From: Lachnospiraceae bacterium
Lineage (GTDB): Bacteria > Bacillota > Clostridia > Lachnospirales > Lachnospiraceae
NCBI GenBank assembly: GCA_003542935.1
Contig: DPJQ01000020.1
Span: 28,103 to 40,529, forward strand
Length of the DNA stretch: 12,427 nt
Reading direction: 5' to 3'
Shown here piece by piece: positions 6,066 through 12,427 of the stretch (position 1 is the first letter of the stretch; the number at the start of each line of letters is the position of its first letter). Below the pieces are notes generated by a model. It was not told the DNA's origin. It searched no databases and worked only from the letters and a program-made list of their open reading frames with translations. Both the position numbers and the translations under genes were made by a program.

Positions 6066-7103
6066 GAAGGTTTCCGCAATATCTGCGCCTTCCCTGAAAA
6101 ATACCACATACAAAGGGCCTAAAAAAATGCCTGTCAGTCCAAAAATCTGTACGCCCGCATAAACGGAAAACAGCATCACAATCGGATACATGCCCACTTG
6201 CTTCCCCAATAGCCTCGGTTCCAAAAGTTCACGCACGGCGATACAAAGAACATAGACGCCCACCGCAGCCACAGCCCCGAACCCGTTTCCCGAAAACAGC
6301 TGCCAAAGCGCCGTCGGAAGCAGCACAATCCCTGTGCCGATAAAGGGAAGCGCATCCAGCAGTCCCGCCAGAATCCCCAGCGGTACGCTGCCCCGCACCC
6401 GCCCCAGCCACAGTCCCAAAACCGCAATCACGGAAATTGCCAGCAAAATCACCGTCTGTGCTTTTAAATAGCCCCCGATCAAAGACACCGTTTTCTCCAC
6501 GAACCTCCACGTCTCTACAAACGCAGGATTTTCCCCATACCGTTCCAGGATATTCTCATAATCCTTGCATAAAAGCAGGGAAGAAATAAAACTGACGCCC
6601 AAAAAAGCGCCTGCTTTGGCAAACCCCTTCACATATTCCCATGACTGCGAAGCAGCTTTTGGCAGCGCCTGTGCCTGTAGGTTTTGGGTTAAAAGATTTA
6701 TCTTCTCCCAAAATGCATTCTCCACCCCTGCGGCGTCCATTCCGAAATTCTCCTCCATAAAAATGCAGCAGCCGTGTACCGCCTCGTCAAACCGCTTTTG
6801 CATCACTGACATGCCGTCCCCGATATCGGCCGCATGCACGGTTCCCCAGGAAAGAATGCCCCAAACACCGAACCCAAGAAGCACGGCAGCGAGAAGGAGA
6901 ATCCCCCCCAAAAGGATCTCTTTACGGATATGCAATCTCTTTTGCATTTTTTTGAGCCACGGATTGCACAGATATACAATAAGAAAAGAAAGAATAAAAG
7001 GCGCCGCAACCGGAAACGCACATTTAAACACCAAATATAAGAACACGGAAAATCCCAGCAAAACCAAAGCTTTTTTCACATTTCTTTGCGATAAAATGCC
7101 CAT
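6051..7103 (-). CDS. AI-2E family membrane protein, YtvI-like
   Basis: Polytopic membrane protein of the AI-2E transporter family (PF01594), in Gram-positive spore formers often called sporulation membrane protein YtvI; transported substrate unknown. 350 residues. Hydrophobic segments lie at about 12-27, 30-47, 63-86, 160-178, 206-235, 240-270, 275-290 and 305-337, with a hydrophilic stretch at about 90-160 between the third and fourth. Family signatures seen: GLLDALPFIGTGIVLLP (247-263), LLEPRLLGKQVGMYPIVM (293-310) and the glycine-rich end SVYAGVQIFGLTGIFLGPLY (313-332). The ATG at 7103 is preferred over one at 7142 because GGGAGG lies 5 bases before it (7109-7114). It is about 100 bases after the O-antigen-ligase-like gene. 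A weak sigma-E-like -10 (CATACTAT, 7188-7181) occurs upstream, which would fit a sporulation role but lacks a good -35. The assignment to YtvI rather than another family member is moderate. Confidence 0.85.
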   Translation of the reverse strand: MGILSQRNVKKALVLLGFSVFLYLVFKCAFPVAAPFILSFLIVYLCNPWLKKMQKRLHIRKEILLGGILLLAAVLLGFGVWGILSWGTVHAADIGDGMSVMQKRFDEAVHGCCIFMEENFGMDAAGVENAFWEKINLLTQNLQAQALPKAASQSWEYVKGFAKAGAFLGVSFISSLLLCKDYENILERYGENPAFVETWRFVEKTVSLIGGYLKAQTVILLAISVIAVLGLWLGRVRGSVPLGILAGLLDALPFIGTGIVLLPTALWQLFSGNGFGAVAAVGVYVLCIAVRELLEPRLLGKQVGMYPIVMLFSVYAGVQIFGLTGIFLGPLYVVFFREGADIAETFLTNR

Positions 7104-7205
7104 ACACGCCTCCCGGTCAAACCGCCTTGCAATGCCAGGCATGTCATGGCGGCAAACGACAGTTTTCGATGTCGTCCGCGATAGTATGGGTAAAACCCGG
7201 ACTTT

Positions 7206-8840
7206 CTATGTATCTTTCCTCCTTCCGGATTCCTGCCGTTTTTTGGATATTTTCCCACTTTGCCGAATTTGCATAAAAGCGGCAGGCCGGCACGCAGCGC
7301 CAAGTAACAAAAATAAAAACGGCGTACAACAAACTTGCTGATAACAGAAAAAATTATGCGCACTATAAACCATCACTACCAGTATTCCCGTAAGCGCCAA
7401 AGGTTCCGTCTTTCTTTTCTCCCAAAAGCTGCGAAAAGCTGCCGCCAGCAGCCACACAAACGCCGCCAATCCCATAATCCCCATACAAAAAAGAATATTC
7501 AAAAATTCGTTATGCGCATTGGTAAGCGTCTGATCCCAGCCAAAATAATGGTTCAAAGCCGCACCCAGCGCGGGTTCCTGATAACAGTACGCGGAAAAGC
7601 AGTCCGGACCGACGCCGAAAAACTTACGGAAAAAGGGAAATGCCCCGAACGCTTCCACCGCAAACTTCCATGTAAAGCCCCTGGAATTTCCCCAATATTG
7701 GTCAAACAAAAGATACTGATTCCTGCTTCCGCTCCCAAACCATTTTTCCAATACCCCTGCCGTATTCATCCAAAGTAACCCGACATAACCAAGAACCGCC
7801 GCCGCTACTGTCCCGGCGGCGAACTTTCTCCAAAATCTGCCCCCTTTTAACTCCTGCCGGTCCGGATTCTTTTTCCGCCAGTAAAGAAAAAACATATAAA
7901 CCACACAGACCGCCAGAAACGCAAACCAGGTTGCGAATCCCTGTGACAGAAATTCCGAAAGCCCGCCCAGCCTTACCGCCCTGTCCGCAAATATCATCTG
8001 TAGGATACCGGTGACCTTAAAACTCCCCAACATCAAAAGCGTCAATTCCAAAAAGCGTTCCATCCCATCCAGGCTGTCACAGGCGGCCAGAAAAACACCG
8101 AACAGCAAAAACGCTGTCGCGGCAAAGGCGCTGTCGCTGTTTTGCGTCACCAACGTGGAAAAGCCCAACATGCAAAACGCCCCCAGTCCGAACCGGTATG
8201 CCGTTTTATCCGCAAGCAGAAAAAGGGAAACGCCCAACGTCAAAACCACACAGACATAAGAGGAATACCACGAAGCCTGCCCGACGGTAGATAAAAACAG
8301 CAGGCGATAGGGCGCGTCCACCCCCTCATACAGTCCCAGCGGATCGATTCCAAAGCGGTGTAAAATCCCGAGCAAAAAAACCGTGCCGGATCCTAAAAAG
8401 TAGCCCCAAAGAACCGCCCGGTTCCATGAAAAACACCTTGATACCAGAAAATAAGACAATACCAACAGTGCCTGCGTCGAAAGTCCCATAAACCAGCCGT
8501 CCGCCCCCAGCCAGGCCTGTTTTCTGTCTACGCTCATATACCAGGAAAACGCCGAAACCGCCAGATAAGCAAGCATCGCCCGATCCGGCGGCCCCAAAAA
8601 TACCGACAGCCTGCGCAGTCCCCTCATCCCCTCCTTCCCCCAAAAAGCCAGCATGCCGCATATTCCTGCAGGGAGCAGGCAATACAGACACGCCGCCAGA
8701 AAGAAACGGTATTTTCCTTCTCCGATCCCCCGGTAGCCGTCTTTTACATAGAGCGGAAAAACCGCCAGCATTAAAAAAACCCATACTCCGGTCAGAAAGC
8801 GGGAGGCCGCCGTGCAGAAACGTGTCATCCCGTTTTGCAC
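7206..8840 (-). CDS. O-antigen ligase-like (Wzy_C/WaaL superfamily) polytopic membrane protein
   Basis: Integral membrane protein with about eleven hydrophobic segments and a large hydrophilic loop in the last third, the layout of O-antigen ligases and Wzy polymerases, which join lipid-linked glycans to acceptors outside the membrane. Numbering from the chosen start, seen are SRGFTWKFAVEAF (386-398), FFGVGPDCF (407-415) and the conserved TNAHNEFLNILFCMGIMGL (440-458, with the key histidine at 443). It ends in a basic tail rich in Lys/Arg. The start is uncertain: GTG at 8840 lies behind AGGGTGG and after the preceding gene's stop, a GTG at 8849 is equally possible, and a TTG at 8888 has a perfect AAGGAGG but lies in conserved codons of the RluA gene. 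Not surrounded by glycosyltransferases, so the glycan it handles is unknown. Confidence 0.78.
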   Translation of the reverse strand: MQNGMTRFCTAASRFLTGVWVFLMLAVFPLYVKDGYRGIGEGKYRFFLAACLYCLLPAGICGMLAFWGKEGMRGLRRLSVFLGPPDRAMLAYLAVSAFSWYMSVDRKQAWLGADGWFMGLSTQALLVLSYFLVSRCFSWNRAVLWGYFLGSGTVFLLGILHRFGIDPLGLYEGVDAPYRLLFLSTVGQASWYSSYVCVVLTLGVSLFLLADKTAYRFGLGAFCMLGFSTLVTQNSDSAFAATAFLLFGVFLAACDSLDGMERFLELTLLMLGSFKVTGILQMIFADRAVRLGGLSEFLSQGFATWFAFLAVCVVYMFFLYWRKKNPDRQELKGGRFWRKFAAGTVAAAVLGYVGLLWMNTAGVLEKWFGSGSRNQYLLFDQYWGNSRGFTWKFAVEAFGAFPFFRKFFGVGPDCFSAYCYQEPALGAALNHYFGWDQTLTNAHNEFLNILFCMGIMGLAAFVWLLAAAFRSFWEKRKTEPLALTGILVVMVYSAHNFFCYQQVCCTPFLFLLLGAACRPAAFMQIRQSGKISKKRQESGRRKDT

Positions 8841-8859
8841 GCACGCCACCCTTTCCTTT

Positions 8860-9549
8860 TCAGATCGCAAGCTTATCCTCCAGTTCAAAGCAGACCTCCT
8901 TCCCCGTTACCGGATGCGTAAAACCAAGCCGCACTGCCTGCAGCTGTACCGTCCGGATTCCGATTCTCTCCGACAAAAGCCTGCTTTCCCCGGTTCCGTA
9001 ACGGTAATCCCCCAAAAGCGGCATTCCCGCATGGGAAAACTGTACCCGGATCTGATGATGCCTTCCGGTCTGCAATACAATCTCCAACAGCATGCAGCCG
9101 TCCCTCTCATCCAGTGTCCGATAGGACAACCGCGCTTTTTTGGCCCCCGGCTCACCGGGCCGCGCAATCCGTGCGCCGCCGCCCGGTTCTTTGCGCAAAA
9201 AATCCGTCAGTTCCCGCCATTCCCCGGCCTCTGTGGGATTTCCGCCACACACCACTGCCCGGTAGGTCTTGCGCATCCGGTCTCCTGCGATCTGCCTGCT
9301 CAAATCCGCCGCAGCCGCCGGATTTTTGGCAAATACCAAAACGCCGGATACCGGCTGATCCAACCGGTGTACCACCCCCAAATAGACCGGCTTCTTTTGG
9401 GCAATGTTTGTATCAAACTGCCTTGCCAAATAATTTTTTAATTCGCTTACCATATCCGGTTCTGCGATCCGGCCGCTCTGCACGGCAAGCCCCAACGGCT
9501 TAAAACAGACAAGCAGCGCAGTGTCCTCATATAAAATCCGCGTTTTCAT
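8860..9549 (-). CDS. RluA-family pseudouridine synthase
   Basis: Converts uridine to pseudouridine in RNA, in the cytoplasm. 229 residues, a compact form without the N-terminal S4 RNA-binding domain carried by RluC and RluD. Seen: LGVVHRLDQPVSGVLVFAK (57-75) containing the catalytic aspartate D64 in the HRLD motif, and EIVLQTGRHHQIRVQFSHAG (155-174), the second family motif. Proline occupies the position that is usually threonine in HRLDxxTSG. The ATG at 9549 follows GAGGAG with a short spacer. It starts 19 bases after the GNAT gene's stop and ends 19 bases before the favoured start of the O-antigen-ligase-like gene, so the three are probably co-transcribed. Target (rRNA or tRNA) cannot be told from the sequence. 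Confidence 0.93.
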   Translation of the reverse strand: MKTRILYEDTALLVCFKPLGLAVQSGRIAEPDMVSELKNYLARQFDTNIAQKKPVYLGVVHRLDQPVSGVLVFAKNPAAAADLSRQIAGDRMRKTYRAVVCGGNPTEAGEWRELTDFLRKEPGGGARIARPGEPGAKKARLSYRTLDERDGCMLLEIVLQTGRHHQIRVQFSHAGMPLLGDYRYGTGESRLLSERIGIRTVQLQAVRLGFTHPVTGKEVCFELEDKLAI

Positions 9550-9568
9550 CCCTTCTCCTCACCGTATT

Positions 9569-10096
9569 TTATACCTTACATTCCAACTGGCAGTCGCAGG
9601 GTTCCGCTTCCACATGCGCCGCCTGATATTCCTGCGCCTCCACGCATCCCATCGCCCGGTAAAACGCCTGACTCTCCACCGCAGAATGGGCCGAAATATA
9701 AAGCTTTTTGGCGCCGCGGGCCCTTGCCCAATCCTTGGCAGCCGTAAATAAAACCCTCCCGATTCCCCTCCCCCTCATATCTTCGGACACATGAATGCTG
9801 GTTAAATCCAAATATTCACGGTTTTTCCCAAGCGGAGCCGATTCCACCGATGTAAAACCCTTCAGCACATTTTCCGAAAAAGCGCCGTATACCAGCCCTC
9901 CCGTCCGGGCCGTATTGCGCAGGCAATCCGTCAGTATCTTATAATCCGCCTCCGACCAATCGTCCACAAACGGTATCTCTTGCACAGTCCAAACGCCCGC
10001 TTCCCTCCTCCGGCATTTTGTCACCACCTGATGACGGATAAACTTTTCAAACAACTTCCTGTCGATTTCTTCCTCTTTTATGATTCTGTATTCCAT
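9569..10096 (-). CDS. GNAT family N-acetyltransferase
   Basis: Acetyl-CoA-dependent N-acetyltransferase of the GNAT superfamily; the acceptor is unknown. 175 residues, normal length. The acetyl-CoA pyrophosphate-binding motif A is clear: LDLTSIHVSEDMRGRGIGRVLF (from 96), with R108, G111 and G113 in RGRGIG. Motif B follows with KLYISAHSAVESQAFYRAMGC (131-151), where the FY-x-x-MG ending is typical. The C-terminal tail is cysteine-containing (CDCQLEC, 167-173), which is unusual and could bind metal, though this is speculation. The ATG at 10096 has GGGAGG about 8 bases upstream. It is the first gene of a four-gene same-strand run; no convincing promoter was found in the 69 bases before it, so read-through past the regulator's terminator is possible. 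Confidence 0.9.
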   Translation of the reverse strand: MEYRIIKEEEIDRKLFEKFIRHQVVTKCRRREAGVWTVQEIPFVDDWSEADYKILTDCLRNTARTGGLVYGAFSENVLKGFTSVESAPLGKNREYLDLTSIHVSEDMRGRGIGRVLFTAAKDWARARGAKKLYISAHSAVESQAFYRAMGCVEAQEYQAAHVEAEPCDCQLECKV

Positions 10097-10123
10097 AGAT
10101 TTTTCCTCCCACCCCTTTATCAG

Positions 10124-10164
10124 AAAAGGACATTTCAGGGAAATCCTGCCTGAAATGCCCTTTT
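10124..10164 (-). terminator. Intrinsic terminator after the response regulator gene
   Basis: The minus strand reads AAAAAAGGGCATTTCAGG (10166-10149), a 9-base loop, then CCTGAAATGTCCTTTTCTG (10139-10121), a 12-bp stem with one G-U pair followed by a T tract. The flanking A run opposite also gives a T tract on the plus strand, so it would act in both directions, but only the minus-strand genes use it. It separates the two-component operon from the GNAT gene. Confidence 0.8.
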
Positions 10165-10165
10165 T

Positions 10166-10855
10166 TCATACTTTGAAGCGGTATCCAACCCCCCAGATCG
10201 TCTCTATATACTGCGGATTCGCCGTATCAAATTCCACTTTTTCCCGAATCTTTTTGATGTGCACGGTCACGGTGGCAATATCCCCAATGGAATCCATGTC
10301 CCAAATTTCCCGGAAAAGTTCCTCTTTCGTATACACATGATTGGGATTTTCCGCCAAAAAAGTCAGCAGATCAAATTCTTTCGTGGTAAACGCCCTCTCC
10401 TCCCCGTCAATCCAGACGCGACGCGCAGTTTTATCAATCTTTAAGCCCCGGATCTCAATGATGTCGTTGGCTTTCTGATGGCTGCTGGTGAGCCGTTCGT
10501 ACCGCGCCATATGCGCTTTGACCCGCGCCACCAGTTCGCTGGGGGAAAAGGGTTTGGTCATATAATCGTCGGCGCCAAGACCAAGACCGCGGATTTTATC
10601 GATATCATCTTTTTTCGCGCTTACCATCAGAATGGGCACATTCTTTTCATCGCGGATACGGCGGCACACTTCAAAACCGTCCATACCGGGCAGCATCAAA
10701 TCCAACACCACCAGATCAAATTTATTCTTCAGCGCCCGTTCCAGCCCGGTGTCACCGGAATTCTCAATCTCTACCTCAAACCCGGACAGTTCGAGATAAT
10801 CTTTCTCCAAATCCGCGATTGCCACTTCATCCTCGATAATCAAAATCTTACTCAT
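10166..10855 (-). CDS. OmpR/PhoB-family response regulator
   Basis: DNA-binding output half of a two-component system. 229 residues. The receiver domain (1-115) has acidic pocket E8/D9, the phospho-acceptor D52 in VVLDLMLPGMDG, the switch residue S79 and K101 in MTKPFSP. The C-terminal winged-helix domain (about 132-229) carries FTTKEFDLLTFLAENPNHVYTKEEL, the DNA-recognition region TVTVHIKKIREKVE and the closing wing WGVGYRF. All catalytic residues are present, so it should be functional. Its ATG lies in the end of the kinase gene (overlap ATGAGTAA, 8 bases), a coupled arrangement. A terminator follows directly. Direct repeats upstream of the kinase gene are candidate self-binding sites. Which genes it controls cannot be told. 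Confidence 0.95.
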   Translation of the reverse strand: MSKILIIEDEVAIADLEKDYLELSGFEVEIENSGDTGLERALKNKFDLVVLDLMLPGMDGFEVCRRIRDEKNVPILMVSAKKDDIDKIRGLGLGADDYMTKPFSPSELVARVKAHMARYERLTSSHQKANDIIEIRGLKIDKTARRVWIDGEERAFTTKEFDLLTFLAENPNHVYTKEELFREIWDMDSIGDIATVTVHIKKIREKVEFDTANPQYIETIWGVGYRFKV

Positions 10856-12332
10856 TTTCCTCTGCCTCCCTGTATTTTCTGATCACAAAATGCAGGCACG
10901 TTCCTTCTCCCTCTTTACCGGTCGCCCAGATATAGCCGCCGTGATCTTCTATGATCTTTTTCACAATGGAAAGTCCGATGCCGCTGCCCCCCTGCGTGGA
11001 ATTACGCGAAGCGTCCGTCCTGTAAAACCGTTCAAAAATATTAGCCAAATCCTTCGCGGGAACGCCTTTCCCGTTATCCTCGATCTCCACCCGGACCGCA
11101 TCCACCTCATCCAAAAGGCGGATATCAATCACACCGTCCTTCTTATCCATATATTTAATGCTGTTGCCTACAATATTGTTGATGACTTTTTTTAACTGCT
11201 CCGGATCCGCGATGATTCTCGTACCGGGGCTTACCAGATTGGAATAATTAAGCCGGATCTCTTTGGATTCCAGATCCAACCCCACATCCTCCACACAATC
11301 CTCAAAAAAATCAGAAACGTTGATCCGCTGAAAATTATAGGGAATTCGGTTATTATCAATGCTGGAATAATAGGTCAGTTCATTAATCAAACGATCCATG
11401 TCGTTTGCCTTGGTGTAAATGGTGCGCAGATATTTCTCCCTCTTCTCGCCTGTATCCGCCACACCGTCGATAATCCCTTCCACATAACCTTTGATTGCTG
11501 TGATCGGCGTCTTTAAGTCGTGCGTAATATTGCTGATCAGTTCCCGGTTCTGCCGCTCGTTCCCCAGTTTCTCCTCTGTGGACTCCTTGAGCCTTAGCCG
11601 CATATCCTCATAGTTGCGGTACAATTCGCCGATCTCATTGTCATCCTCAGATTCCAGCGAATAGTCAAAATTACCTTCGGCAATCTTTTGCATCGCCAGA
11701 TTCAGCCTGTTAATCGGTGAAAAAACGCTTTTGTGTATCCACTGGGTCAAAAGAATGCTGGTCAATACTAAAATCAACACGATGGCCAAAAACATATCCG
11801 CCAAAAAGGATTTGGAAAAAACGCTGGTAATTCTCGTCACGATGAACACACTGCCCGGCGTGCCGTCCGCAAATGTGAAATCCACCTGCTTAATCAGCTT
11901 ACGCATGTCGTTAAAATAAAACCCGGCATCCGGCCGATGGCTCTCCTGCCCGTACTCCGGCAGCCTGTCAAATATCCTGTCCGCAGCGGAAAAGTTCCCG
12001 GCATAATACAGTTCGCGGCCCTTCCTCACGATAAGGTAAGAAGATTTCTCTGCCGCAATCAGGTTTAACTCTTCCAGACATTTCATATTCTCCAATTCCG
12101 CAGAATCACTTTGGGCCTTTTCCTGGAGCAAGTAAAAAAGTTCGTCCGTCCCCCGGCTGAAAGCGTCAATGGAATCCGACATCATACTAAAATCCGATGT
12201 CTCCAAACCGTAGGCCTGATCCGTCGAACGCACCATCACCACCCCGATTGCCAGAAAGGCAACCAGCGACAGCAGCACAGGCAGGAGAATAATCGTTATA
12301 AACGTAATAGCCAGCTTCGTTTTAAATTTCAT
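10848..12332 (-). CDS. Sensor histidine kinase with HAMP domain
   Basis: Membrane sensor that should phosphorylate the regulator encoded just downstream. 494 residues: transmembrane helix 1 (about 7-33), an extracytoplasmic sensing domain (about 35-177) with no recognised ligand motif, helix 2 (about 178-198), HAMP (about 198-250), the dimerisation/phospho-acceptor domain with H271 in SNITHDLKTPITAIKGYVEG, and the ATPase domain with N box NNIVGNSIKYM (385-395), G1 DNGKGV (419-424), F box FERFYR (433-438) and G2 GGSGIGLSIV (448-457). Every kinase motif is intact. The ATG at 12332 is preceded by GGAAAGG, a modest ribosome binding site. The sensing domain is flanked by hydrophilic, charged sequence and looks family-specific, so its signal is unknown. 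Confidence 0.95.
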   Translation of the reverse strand: MKFKTKLAITFITIILLPVLLSLVAFLAIGVVMVRSTDQAYGLETSDFSMMSDSIDAFSRGTDELFYLLQEKAQSDSAELENMKCLEELNLIAAEKSSYLIVRKGRELYYAGNFSAADRIFDRLPEYGQESHRPDAGFYFNDMRKLIKQVDFTFADGTPGSVFIVTRITSVFSKSFLADMFLAIVLILVLTSILLTQWIHKSVFSPINRLNLAMQKIAEGNFDYSLESEDDNEIGELYRNYEDMRLRLKESTEEKLGNERQNRELISNITHDLKTPITAIKGYVEGIIDGVADTGEKREKYLRTIYTKANDMDRLINELTYYSSIDNNRIPYNFQRINVSDFFEDCVEDVGLDLESKEIRLNYSNLVSPGTRIIADPEQLKKVINNIVGNSIKYMDKKDGVIDIRLLDEVDAVRVEIEDNGKGVPAKDLANIFERFYRTDASRNSTQGGSGIGLSIVKKIIEDHGGYIWATGKEGEGTCLHFVIRKYREAEENE

Positions 12333-12369
12333 AACAACCTTTCCACTGTATATTTCTTACGCAATCAGC

Positions 12370-12402
12370 AAATAAGTATAATAAGCCTCCAAATAAGTAT
12401 AA
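12370..12402 (-). repeat. Two 12-base direct repeats 21 bases apart upstream of the kinase gene
   Basis: AAATAAGTATAA occurs at 12370-12381 and 12391-12402; on the coding strand of the kinase gene it reads TTATACTTATTT twice. The 21-base period is two helical turns, so a dimer would meet both copies on one face of the DNA. The copy nearer the gene contains TATACT, a possible -10 box, with no good -35, which fits an activated promoter. OmpR-family regulators often bind tandem direct repeats, so autoregulation is the inference. The rest of 12333-12427 shows only A/T-rich DNA. Confidence 0.5.
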
Positions 12403-12427
12403 CATAAACACCGTTTTATTTTATAAA

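Noticed and set aside
7188..7198. Short inverted repeat GGGTAAAACCC in the gap before the YtvI-like gene
   Set aside because: Four-base arms and no adjacent T tract on the coding strand; too weak to call a terminator or operator.
1..12427. CRISPR arrays, tRNA or rRNA genes, insertion sequences, phage genes
   Set aside because: Looked for on both strands; no regularly spaced repeats, no tRNA-like cloverleaf or rRNA stretch, and no transposase, integrase or phage structural motifs were seen.

Overview
The window looks like a chromosomal piece of a spore-forming, low-motility-of-evidence Firmicute, most likely a member of the Clostridia close to Lachnospiraceae. The reasons are strong AGGAGG-type ribosome binding sites, a proline T-box leader, a CotS-type spore-coat kinase homologue, a YtvI-like membrane protein, a short (editing-domain-free) prolyl-tRNA synthetase, and a DUF234-type ATPase remnant of a kind common in that family. 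Base composition is roughly balanced. The taxonomic call is inference from gene content, not from a marker gene search. No tRNA, rRNA, CRISPR array or transposase was seen.

Layout, left to right. All intact genes lie on the minus strand. Positions 1-1222 hold a phosphoglucomutase/phosphomannomutase gene cut by the left edge (C-terminal domain missing). Positions 1294-2277 hold a CotS-like protein, probably started at a TTG behind a sigma-E-like promoter. A divergent control region (about 2300-2466) follows, containing a 45-bp perfect palindrome that overlaps a plus-strand promoter. It drives the only plus-strand gene, an internally deleted and frameshifted ATPase/DUF234 gene (2467-2971). Then come cca (2977-4299) and proS (4299-5735), overlapping by one base and led by a complete T-box riboswitch (about 5771-6030) with its own sigma-A promoter.

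Upstream of that (further right) is a same-strand run read in the order GNAT acetyltransferase (10096-9569), RluA-family pseudouridine synthase (9549-8860), O-antigen-ligase-like membrane protein (about 8840-7206) and YtvI-like AI-2E-family membrane protein (7103-6051). The spacings are 19, 19 and about 100 bases. At the right end is a histidine kinase/response regulator pair (12332-10166) overlapping by 8 bases, closed by a stem-loop terminator and preceded by two 12-base direct repeats 21 bases apart.

How they work together: proS and cca form one tRNA-responsive unit. The T-box senses uncharged tRNA-Pro, and the co-transcribed CCA-adding enzyme makes the very 3' end that the T-box reads. 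The kinase and regulator are an autonomous signalling module, probably autoregulated. The four genes between them are likely one transcript but have no obvious common pathway. I found no clear new multi-gene system. The most unusual elements are the long perfect palindrome in front of the wrecked ATPase gene, and the spore-specific-looking promoter and start of the CotS-like gene.
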